Source of the DNA: CAIQPS01 sp963783835
GTDB lineage: Bacteria > Actinomycetota > Thermoleophilia > RBG-16-64-13
Assembly (NCBI GenBank): GCA_963783835.1
Contig: CAWAOX010000013.1
Location: 124,001 to 188,000, forward strand
Length of the DNA: 64,000 bases
Direction: 5' to 3'
Below, one piece after another: positions 35,552 through 42,357 of this stretch (its first letter is position 1; each line of letters starts with the position of its first letter). Below the pieces are notes generated by a model. The model saw only the letters and a list, made by a program, of their open reading frames with translations. It did not search any database and was not told the origin of the DNA. The position numbers were made by a program, and so were the translations under genes.

Positions 35552-35853
35552 GGGAAGACTCGGCCTGCACCGGTCTCATTGGGCATGCCTCTTCAACATG
35601 CGACATTCACGGCGAACCGGCGCGTGACCGCCAAGGTATTGGACATTGATGGCCTCTTCTCCCGGTTCCTAGCCCTAGAGACGGCGTCCGTCAGTATGGC
35701 CCCAACCGATGGTCTTAGCCGGCCGAAATCGACCGTATACACGGATGGAGCGGCCATCCCATAATGACTATCGGGCCTTGCCGGCCTGTCAACCCCGGCC
35801 GGAGGGCCTTTCCCCCGGGTGGCCAGCGTCTTCCGAGCGTTGCCCGCCCCACC
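35552..35853. other. Gap without recognisable gene
   Basis: No convincing gene on either strand; the longest frames are short and compositionally random. The region lies between the glycan operon and an IS30 remnant and is probably degraded insertion-site DNA. Confidence 0.5.
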
Positions 35854-35991
35854 GCCGAATTGGACGTGATCGCGGCTCGGCTGAATCATCGGCCTCGCAA
35901 GACCCGCCAGCGGCGTTCTACAGCTGACGTTCTGACCACCGAACTCACCGATTCAGCAAGCGTCGTTGCTTCGACCACTTGAATTCACCCT
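35854..35991 (+). mobile_element. IS30-family transposase 3' remnant with right end
   Basis: The plus strand encodes AELDVIAARLNHRPRKTRQ and ends SVVASTT then TGA. This is the C-terminus of IS30-type transposases (AELDAVAARLNGRPRKTLGW in typical members). The terminal sequence GTTGCTTCGACCACTTGAAT overlaps the stop and resembles the IS30 right inverted repeat. The catalytic DDE part and left end are missing, so it is immobile on its own. Confidence 0.6.
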
Positions 35992-36039
35992 AGAACCTGC
36001 CCGGCGGATGTGGCACATTATTCGGGCGGTGTCGACAAT

Positions 36040-36200
<161 letters not shown>

Positions 36201-36226
36201 GGTCTGCATCGCGACGAGATGCTACG

Positions 36227-37024
36227 GTGTACGCCGTGCGAGAGAAGCTTGAGCGATATCACAGGACCTTCGGCTCCTGGCGGGGTACCTGGGCGGGGCT
36301 GGCGGTCAAGTCGCTCAATCTGTCGCAGAAACACCGCCTCGGCAATCGAGCCATTCCTCTCCCCGTACCCAGTTCGTCACGTCGGGTCTGGGGCCGTCTC
36401 GGCACCACCGACGGATACTCCTACGGCGAGGTTTTCACCCTGGACAGCTATGACTGCCGGCTATCTCCGCGGTTCGTGGTCGACGCAGGAGCGAACGTCG
36501 GCTATGCCTCGGTGCTCTTTGCCGAGAGATGGCCCGAGGCCCAGATCGTGGCCTTGGAACCTGACGCGTCCAATTTCGAACTCCTTCTCAGAAACACGCG
36601 CCAGTATCCTCGCATCAGGCCACTGAAGGCAGCGCTCTGGAGCAGTCGTACGCCGCTTCGAGTCACGGGCGAGAACAAGTGGGCCTTTCGGGTCGAGGAG
36701 ACAGCGGAGTCCGAGTTCGACACGCTGACCATGGCGGACCTCGTCGACATGTCCGGGGGTCGGATCGACCTTCTGAAGCTGGACATCGAGGGTGCCGAGT
36801 GCGACCTGTTCGCGAACGACCCGGCCTGCCTCGACAGTGTCGGGCTCCTGATCGTAGAACTGCACGATTGGCTGGGCGAGGCAACCGCGGGCCTCGCGGG
36901 CCTGTTATCCGATAGACCCCATCGCTGGGAGAAGCGTGAACGCGTGGAACATGTATGGCTTACCGAGGGGCTAGAGGACGAGTTGCCGGTTACGCTGCGA
37001 CGAGCAACCAAGACGGCGCAATAG
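36227..37024 (+). CDS. FkbM family methyltransferase
   Basis: GTG 36227 (a second GTG at 36236) gives 265 aa. The SAM-binding fold shows FVVDAGANVGYASVLFAERW, IVALEPDASNFELL, and the FkbM-type DLLKLDIEGAECDLF and IVELHDW. FkbM proteins O-methylate sugars or polyketides; here the neighbourhood of glycosyltransferases favours a glycan substrate. The IS/katG scar lies just upstream, so its original promoter may be changed. Confidence 0.8.
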   Translation: MYAVREKLERYHRTFGSWRGTWAGLAVKSLNLSQKHRLGNRAIPLPVPSSSRRVWGRLGTTDGYSYGEVFTLDSYDCRLSPRFVVDAGANVGYASVLFAERWPEAQIVALEPDASNFELLLRNTRQYPRIRPLKAALWSSRTPLRVTGENKWAFRVEETAESEFDTLTMADLVDMSGGRIDLLKLDIEGAECDLFANDPACLDSVGLLIVELHDWLGEATAGLAGLLSDRPHRWEKRERVEHVWLTEGLEDELPVTLRRATKTAQ

Positions 37025-37046
37025 CGGCGTCCGACAACGCGACGGG

Positions 37047-37406
37047 GTGGCAATGGAACTAAGAGATGCCGTGCTGGGAGACGTTCCCATGCTTGTGGCC
37101 AATGGGACTGTAGACCGCAGCACGTGCGGTGTTCTGCAAGCAGCCCTGGACCAGAGACTCGCGTCCCGCCATAACATTGTCTTCTTGGATCTCAGCGACG
37201 TCACCGACATGGACAGCGCCGGTCTCTCGGTTCTCCTCACCTGGGTGCAGGCCCTGCAAGGGAGAGGGTGGCTGGGGATGATCGGGCCAAGCGTCAATGT
37301 CCGCCGCCTATTGGAAGGCGAGGGGCTCCTCGTCCATCCGAACGTGCGCGTCTTCGAGACCAGACAGGCGGCTCTCGTCGTCACAGGCGAGCGGCAAAGC
37401 ACGTGA
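37047..37406 (+). CDS. STAS-domain anti-sigma factor antagonist
   Basis: The 119-aa protein is a single STAS domain: MLVANGTVDRSTCGVLQAAL, FLDLSDVTDMDSAGLSVLL and GPSVNVRRLLEGEGL. The serine in MDSAGL is the usual phosphorylation site of SpoIIAA/RsbV proteins. No anti-sigma kinase or sigma factor is adjacent. GTG 37047 or ATG 37053 can be the start; neither has an ideal RBS. Confidence 0.85.
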   Translation: MAMELRDAVLGDVPMLVANGTVDRSTCGVLQAALDQRLASRHNIVFLDLSDVTDMDSAGLSVLLTWVQALQGRGWLGMIGPSVNVRRLLEGEGLLVHPNVRVFETRQAALVVTGERQST

Positions 37407-37438
37407 AGCGCCCCTCGTAGTCCGGCTGGTTGGCCCTG

Positions 37439-38488
37439 TCACTCGGGCTCAGGCCCCTGCGAGCTTTCGCCCGGCTGAGTCGCCTGAGGCGGTGACGAGC
37501 GCCGGCGGCGGATGAGGAGCAGCACCAGCAACACCACCAAGGCAACGATGACGATGCCACCTATGATGACGCCGACGATGGCAGCCCAGTTGTAAGAAGT
37601 GCTCTCTGCGAACATCTCCCGGACCTCGGTGAACCCGATGTTCCACACAAGTGTGTTGCCACTGACCTCGTTGGCGTTGTTCTCCCCGATGGTGCCGGGC
37701 AGCGTGACACGGTTCTCTATGACCAGCGCCTCACCAGGGAGGTCTACCCCCAGTCCGAGCGCAGTACCACTGAGCTTGGAGATCGCTCCGCCGGCATCGG
37801 CCGTGGCGGAGAATCGGGTCTTGGTGCTGAACAACCCCTCGTCCTGCGTAAGCGTGACTCCACCCACGCCCACCGCCGAAGCGAGATCGCTCGAGGCGAG
37901 GATCTCCTGCAGTTCCTGCGGGTTGGCGAAGGGCCGCGTCAGCTGCACCCATTTAGTGCCATCGTCGTCGGTGCCGCGCTCCACCTGCCACTCCCCCGGG
38001 ATCTTGCTCAGGATGGTGTCAAAGAGTTCATCCACGCTCCCCGGGATCAGCCCGGAGGCTTGGCCCAAGTCTCCCAGGCCGCCGCCCAGATCGCCGAGAC
38101 CTTCCAACGCTCCGCCCAGATCGCTGAGACCCCCCAGGCCTTTGCCGAGTTTGCCCAAGCCTTGCAGTACTTTGCCCAAGCCTCCCAAGGTCTTGCCCAC
38201 ATCGTCCAGCCCGAGGGCTTCGCGCAGATCGCCGAGAAGCGAACCCGAGTCCTTGGGCTTTTCGGGAATCGCCGAGAGCGCGTCGTTCAAGGCCTTGTCG
38301 GCGGTGATACGTACGGACACGGTCCCCGAGCCATCGGTCTCGACCTTAGTGTCGAGCCCGACGCCGACAGTGCATCCGGTGAGAAGGACCAGGCTCGTGA
38401 ACAGGAGGATGAGCAGCACGACGGGCGTCGAAAAGGACATACTTCTCCGTGCCCTTTTCATGGCCGGAACGGTCTTGGTTCCGCTCAC
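37439..38488 (-). CDS. LppM-like lipoprotein with Gly/Leu-rich repeat and C-terminal helix
   Basis: The 349-aa protein has a signal peptide with lipobox LVLLTGC, then VGVGLDTKVETDGSGTVSVR typical of LppM-domain proteins. A central run of about ten LGGLGK/LGDLG-like units (around residues 95-150) is unusual. The second half of the domain (EWQVERGTDDDGTKWVQLTR, SGNTLVWNIGF) precedes a membrane helix and a basic, Pro/Gln/Glu tail. It would be anchored at both ends on the outer face. LppM in mycobacteria affects phagosome maturation; no such role is implied here. Confidence 0.7.
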   Translation of the reverse strand: MSGTKTVPAMKRARRSMSFSTPVVLLILLFTSLVLLTGCTVGVGLDTKVETDGSGTVSVRITADKALNDALSAIPEKPKDSGSLLGDLREALGLDDVGKTLGGLGKVLQGLGKLGKGLGGLSDLGGALEGLGDLGGGLGDLGQASGLIPGSVDELFDTILSKIPGEWQVERGTDDDGTKWVQLTRPFANPQELQEILASSDLASAVGVGGVTLTQDEGLFSTKTRFSATADAGGAISKLSGTALGLGVDLPGEALVIENRVTLPGTIGENNANEVSGNTLVWNIGFTEVREMFAESTSYNWAAIVGVIIGGIVIVALVVLLVLLLIRRRRSSPPQATQPGESSQGPEPE

Positions 38489-38605
38489 AACTATCCCCCT
38501 CTGACGACGGGTCTATCTACGGCGATGCACGCGCTATACCCCGGATCGGCCGCTGCCAAGCCTTGCCGGCCGGGGCGCTTACTCTACTCGATGACTCCAG
38601 CCGGC

Positions 38606-38845
38606 CTATTTTACGGCGCTCTCGCCGCCTATCTTCTGCGCCGCCCGGCCGAGGAGAACAAGCACCACGATGGCGATGACGGTAGCGATGATGGCATAGG
38701 TGAAAAGCCCGGCCAGGCTGTCGTCGACGCCGGTGATCTTGATGATGGCCGCCTTGATGGCCTCGTTCCAGGCCAGGGCACACACGAAGCCCAGTGCCGC
38801 CGACGCCAAGGTGATCATGGTCTGCATGAACACACGTCCGTGCAT
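38606..38845 (-). CDS. DUF5654 family small membrane protein
   Basis: The 79-aa protein has two helices: MQTMITLASAALGFVCALAW then NEAIKAAI, and TYAIIATVIAIVVLVLLG. The LG.VAALAWN.AI motif is the hallmark of DUF5654. AAGGAGG precedes ATG 38845. Function unknown; it follows no obvious operon partner. Confidence 0.7.
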   Translation of the reverse strand: MHGRVFMQTMITLASAALGFVCALAWNEAIKAAIIKITGVDDSLAGLFTYAIIATVIAIVVLVLLGRAAQKIGGESAVK

Positions 38846-39031
38846 TACGTCCTCCTTGTTCCTTGTCGCGAGTTTGACGACAATATTCGCGGACGGCAGG
38901 CGTTGTCCTGTCGGAGCCGGTCGGTCATCGAGGCTCCTGCATTGCTTCGGCTAGGTCACAGGCAAGCGGCAAAGCACGTAGAAAGCAGAACCACCGGAAC
39001 TCGGCCCGGGACGTCCGGGACGCGCGGTTCA

Positions 39032-39346
39032 CTACTGGGCCGGCATCCGCCCAGCCTCGGCGGCCAGATCAAACGTGCGAATGGTCACTTCTTCCAGCAA
39101 CTCGTGAATCTTGGCGAAACGCTGCTTGAAACCGTCGCTCGCGCGCCACTCCTCGACCACGCGCTCATCGCGCCATGACCCAACGCTTCTGAAGCGGGCC
39201 GGCTCTTCCTTGTCCCGCAGCAGCTTGCCCCACCCGTCGGGACCGTATTCATTGGTGCTCCACTCAGCCAGCTCCCGCCAAGCGTCCACGAACTTCTGCT
39301 CGCTGCCCGGCTTCACGTGCCAATCGCCAGACGTATAGACAGCCAC
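39032..39346 (-). CDS. Antibiotic biosynthesis monooxygenase-like (ABM) domain protein
   Basis: GTG 39346 with GGGAGGAGG six bases upstream gives 104 aa: VAVYTSGDWHVKPGSEQKFV, AWRELAEWSTNEYG, ARFRSVGSWRDERVVEEW and FAKIHELLEEV. This is a ferredoxin-like dimeric alpha/beta-barrel of the ABM superfamily. Such small proteins include quinol monooxygenases and heme-degrading enzymes; no catalytic residue can be assigned. Longer upstream starts are not protein-like. Confidence 0.7.
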   Translation of the reverse strand: MAVYTSGDWHVKPGSEQKFVDAWRELAEWSTNEYGPDGWGKLLRDKEEPARFRSVGSWRDERVVEEWRASDGFKQRFAKIHELLEEVTIRTFDLAAEAGRMPAQ

Positions 39347-39584
39347 GATGCGCCTCCTCCCGTAGGTAGTCTGTGTCTTCCTAGTTCCCGCAATGGCGAC
39401 CAGGCAACCGTCCCCCGTCGCTGCGCCCTCGCTGTGGCTCGGCATCCGGTTTCCGCTCAGAAACCCGGGCGGGCACCGGGCCTCTGCTATCGTTGGGACG
39501 GGAGAAAGAGCATGACCCGCCGCGAGGCTGGGTGACGAGAGGGGAGAACCCGCGTCGGCCGACCTTGGGCAGGAGAGTGGACAC

Positions 39585-39923
39585 ATGACGAATGTAATGG
39601 CCGTGCTGCTCTTGATCGGGGTGCTGATAGTCGGCGTGATCTACATTCCGCGCTTCCTTCTGAGGAAGGCCACGCGGAATGTTGTGTACCTGTTCCGTCG
39701 GCGAGGCGCGACCAGCCCCACGAGCGCGACAACGCTGGAGCAGCTTGGGCTGGTTCAGAGGAGTGGCCTCGAAAGGGTGGGCAGACCCCGTGACTACCGA
39801 CCCTATGCTCTACGTCTGCTCGCAGAGGCGAACGTCATCAGAGCGACCGAAGAGGGCACGCTGTACCTCTCTGAGGAGACACTCCAACAATCGCCCGTGA
39901 AGGGGTTCGCCGGAATCAAGTAG
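39585..39923 (+). CDS. Single-span membrane protein of unknown function
   Basis: The 112-aa protein has an N-terminal helix (MAVLLLIGVLIVGVIYIPRF), a basic juxtamembrane segment, and a soluble C-terminal domain DYRPYALRLLAEANVIRATE then EGTLYLSEETL, which looks like a small winged-helix fold. CAGGAGAG precedes ATG 39585. Family not recognised. Confidence 0.55.
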   Translation: MTNVMAVLLLIGVLIVGVIYIPRFLLRKATRNVVYLFRRRGATSPTSATTLEQLGLVQRSGLERVGRPRDYRPYALRLLAEANVIRATEEGTLYLSEETLQQSPVKGFAGIK

Positions 39924-40046
39924 GTTCGATGCCGATCATGCGGGGCTGGATGTCAGTCTCAGCCCAGTCCGCCGCTCCTACTGGTGGGGGCTCAGTTTGC
40001 CCCTCCGTCCACCAAACGCGTTCGGGTGTGTCCGTAGGAGGTCGAG

Positions 40047-40796
40047 CTACTTCCCCTGCCAGATCACCTTGCCGGTCTTGTCGATGTAGGCCGTCGAGAC
40101 GAGTTCAACGCCTGCCGGACCTTCCACCCGCGCCCAGTTCTCCGCCCGTGCCACACCCCCATAGAAGGCGTCGGCAGTCTGATACTGCATCGGGATCACG
40201 ACTGTGCCGGTCTTGTCGATGTAGCCCCAGCTATGGTCCGTGATCGATGTGGGGTCGCTCTCGCTACCGGAAGTCCGTACTCCCACCGCCGCCAGCCCTT
40301 CCGAGAAGGACCCGGCGCTGTCGAACTGGGGTTGAATGACCCAGGCACCGGTCTTGTCGATGTAGCCGAAGAGAGGGCCATCCTCGGAGAAGTTCCCCAC
40401 CGTCGCAAGGCCATCGGAGAATGGGTGGGCATCGTCGAACTGCGGCTGGATGACCGTGGTGCCGAACGCGTCGATGTAGCCCCACTTCCCGTTGAGCCTG
40501 ACCGTAGCCAGACCCTCGGAGAAAGGCATGGCGAATTCATACTGGGGTTGAATCTTGATGGTGCCGGTTTTGTCGATGTAGCCCCACTTGCCATCGACGC
40601 TGACGGGGTAGAGTCTGGAGGTCTCGGCGGTGACGGTAGCGACGGTGGCATCGGACGAGCCGCAGCCGGCTGCGAGGAACACCCAGCCGCAGAGCACCGC
40701 AGAAGCAACGATGATGAGCCTGCGGACGACCGTGTACTCCCTCCGGGGTCTGCAAATACGCCTCGGCGCATCTCCGCTTCGCGCCATTGCCGGCAT
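40047..40796 (-). CDS. WG-repeat lipoprotein
   Basis: About five WG repeats of the form GKWGYIDKTGTIKIQPQYEF / SEGLATV make up the mature protein, preceded by a hydrophobic leader with lipobox FLAAGC. WG-repeat proteins are surface or periplasmic beta-structures of unknown role. The ATG at 40796 adds ~28 basic residues before the leader; a closer start after GGAGGG (about 40745) would be expected but no standard codon is there. The mature part is unaffected. Confidence 0.75.
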   Translation of the reverse strand: MPAMARSGDAPRRICRPRREYTVVRRLIIVASAVLCGWVFLAAGCGSSDATVATVTAETSRLYPVSVDGKWGYIDKTGTIKIQPQYEFAMPFSEGLATVRLNGKWGYIDAFGTTVIQPQFDDAHPFSDGLATVGNFSEDGPLFGYIDKTGAWVIQPQFDSAGSFSEGLAAVGVRTSGSESDPTSITDHSWGYIDKTGTVVIPMQYQTADAFYGGVARAENWARVEGPAGVELVSTAYIDKTGKVIWQGK

Positions 40797-40813
40797 ACCC
40801 CGCGCCCGCGCGC

Positions 40814-41137
40814 TCACCCCTGCCCGTGGACTTCGGGCAGGCGTGTTGGGAACTGGCTGGACTTCAAGCGGCGCATCAGGATAGCTCCCACCACGACCGC
40901 AACAAGGCACAGCAGCAGACCCAAGACGACCGGCCGGCCGGCAAGATGGAGGACTACCACGAAGTTGAACCACATAGAGAGCAGGAAGAGGACGGCGAAG
41001 ACGCCCGCATAAGCCCCATGCGTCATCGCGTTGAAGCGTGGTACCGCCTCCCACTGGCCAGTGGCTCCCCGCTCCCCCTTCATCGCCCGGTACTTGCGGA
41101 TCTGGAGCCACATGGAGCCGAACAGGAAGAGCCACAT
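40814..41137 (-). CDS. Three-helix membrane protein
   Basis: ATG 41137 (GGGGGTC upstream) gives 107 aa with helices at MWLFLFGSMWLQIRKY, GAYAGVFAVLFLLSMWFNFV and GRPVVLGLLLCLVAVVVGAI. No family recognised. It ends 17 bp before the WG-repeat gene start, suggesting co-transcription. Confidence 0.5.
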   Translation of the reverse strand: MWLFLFGSMWLQIRKYRAMKGERGATGQWEAVPRFNAMTHGAYAGVFAVLFLLSMWFNFVVVLHLAGRPVVLGLLLCLVAVVVGAILMRRLKSSQFPTRLPEVHGQG

Positions 41138-41296
41138 GCTGACCCCCGGCGACCCCGAAGAGCGCTGCCTAGCTCTCTTTGTATCACCGAGTCGAGAAGA
41201 ACTCAACGGGCCGACGACCTTGCCGGCCGGGGGTCTCAGTCCTGCTGCTCGGGAGAATGCCTTATTATGGTGCGGCCCATTTCGTACACCTCGCGT

Positions 41297-41321
41297 GTAG
41301 GTTCGAATCCTACCGGGAACA
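41297..41321 (+). pseudogene. tRNA 3'-half remnant
   Basis: GTAGG-TTCGAAT-CCTAC is a perfect T arm, directly followed by CGGGAAC and A, as in the acceptor 3' strand and discriminator. No matching 5' strand (GTTCCCG), D arm or anticodon arm is found upstream. Such 3' halves are left at the far end of elements integrated into tRNA genes. Confidence 0.55.
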
Positions 41322-41384
41322 CTAGCTTTCTGTGGGCTTCGATAGGCTTCTTCGTTGCACCTACCAGAAGGCGAAAGGGGAGTC

Positions 41385-41798
41385 ATGGCGTTCATCGACA
41401 AGACAATCGAGGTTGCGGCAGATGTCCACGACGCGTATGAGGTCTGGACGGCCTTCACGGACTACCCGGAATTCATGGAGTGTGTAGAGACGGTGACGAT
41501 CGTCGAGGACGACCTGCTCCACTGGGTCGCCCTGATCGAGGACGAGACGTGCGAGTGGGATGCCGAAGTGGTGGAGGATGTCCCGGACACGAAGGTCACC
41601 TGGCGGGCCATCGATGGTCGCGAGACCGGCGAGGTGCGCTTCGAGAAGCTGGGAGACGGCGGGACGAAGGTCACCTACCAGCTCGAGTACGACCCCGCGG
41701 CCTGGGAAGGCAAAGCCGATACGGTGCGTCATTGGATGCGCCGCCGCGTCGACAAGGATCTCGAGAGCTTCAAGGCAATGGTCGAGTCCATAGCCTGA
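41385..41798 (+). CDS. SRPBCC-family protein (polyketide cyclase/dehydrase type)
   Basis: The 137-aa protein begins IDKTIEVAADVHDAYEVWTA, then FTDYPEFMECVETV, VTWRAIDGRETGEVRFEKL and GTKVTYQLEYDP. This is a START/Bet v1-like barrel that binds a hydrophobic ligand. Many actinobacterial homologues are annotated as cyclases without evidence. AAAGGGGAG precedes ATG 41385. The rhodanese gene follows after 28 bp. Confidence 0.8.
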   Translation: MAFIDKTIEVAADVHDAYEVWTAFTDYPEFMECVETVTIVEDDLLHWVALIEDETCEWDAEVVEDVPDTKVTWRAIDGRETGEVRFEKLGDGGTKVTYQLEYDPAAWEGKADTVRHWMRRRVDKDLESFKAMVESIA

Positions 41799-41826
41799 GC
41801 GACTTGTCCCTGAGGAGATATGAATA

Positions 41827-42309
41827 ATGCGAGCACGGTGTTATCTGCTGAGCCTTGCGACCGTCCTTCTACTGCTGGGATGGACAGCCTACGGTTGCTC
41901 CGGCCAGGAGACGGTGTCATCGGTCGCAACGAGCACCACTCTCACTGCAGCTTCAGAGCCCACTTCGGAAGGGCCGGCCACCTACGTCACGGTGGACGTT
42001 CAAACGGCGTATGGCGCATTGAACTCGGGCGAAGGAGCTCAGTTGGTGGATGTGCGCGAGCCGGCCGAGTGGGCCGCGACGGGCGTCCCCCCGGGAGCGT
42101 TGCTGATCCCCCTGGCGGACGTCGAGGTGCGCGCCCCTGCCGAATTGGCAGCCGACACGCCGGTCTACGTGATCTGCAGAAGCGGCAACCGCAGCCGAAC
42201 CGCGTCCGAGACGCTGATCGGGCTTGGCTACACTCGCGTCTACAATGTGGACGGGGGTATCCAGGCGTGGCTGAGTGCCGGACTACCGGTGGAGGCGTAC
42301 GAGCCCTGA
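41827..42309 (+). CDS. Rhodanese-like lipoprotein
   Basis: The 160-aa protein has a leader with lipobox TAYGC, a Thr/Ser linker and one rhodanese domain: AYGALNSGEGAQLVDVREPA, the active loop ICRSGNRSRTAS with catalytic Cys, and GYTRVYNVDGGIQAWLSAG. It would transfer sulfane sulfur outside the membrane. It follows the SRPBCC gene on the same strand. Confidence 0.85.
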   Translation: MRARCYLLSLATVLLLLGWTAYGCSGQETVSSVATSTTLTAASEPTSEGPATYVTVDVQTAYGALNSGEGAQLVDVREPAEWAATGVPPGALLIPLADVEVRAPAELAADTPVYVICRSGNRSRTASETLIGLGYTRVYNVDGGIQAWLSAGLPVEAYEP

Positions 42310-42357
42310 GTTAGCGCAGGCGGTACCGAGGTGCACTGAGCATGGCCGCCACCACGA

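Noticed and set aside
37500..38504. Plus-strand Ser/Pro-rich frames opposite the LppM-like gene
   Set aside because: Repeats mirror the Gly-Leu repeats of the coding strand; no signal or family match.
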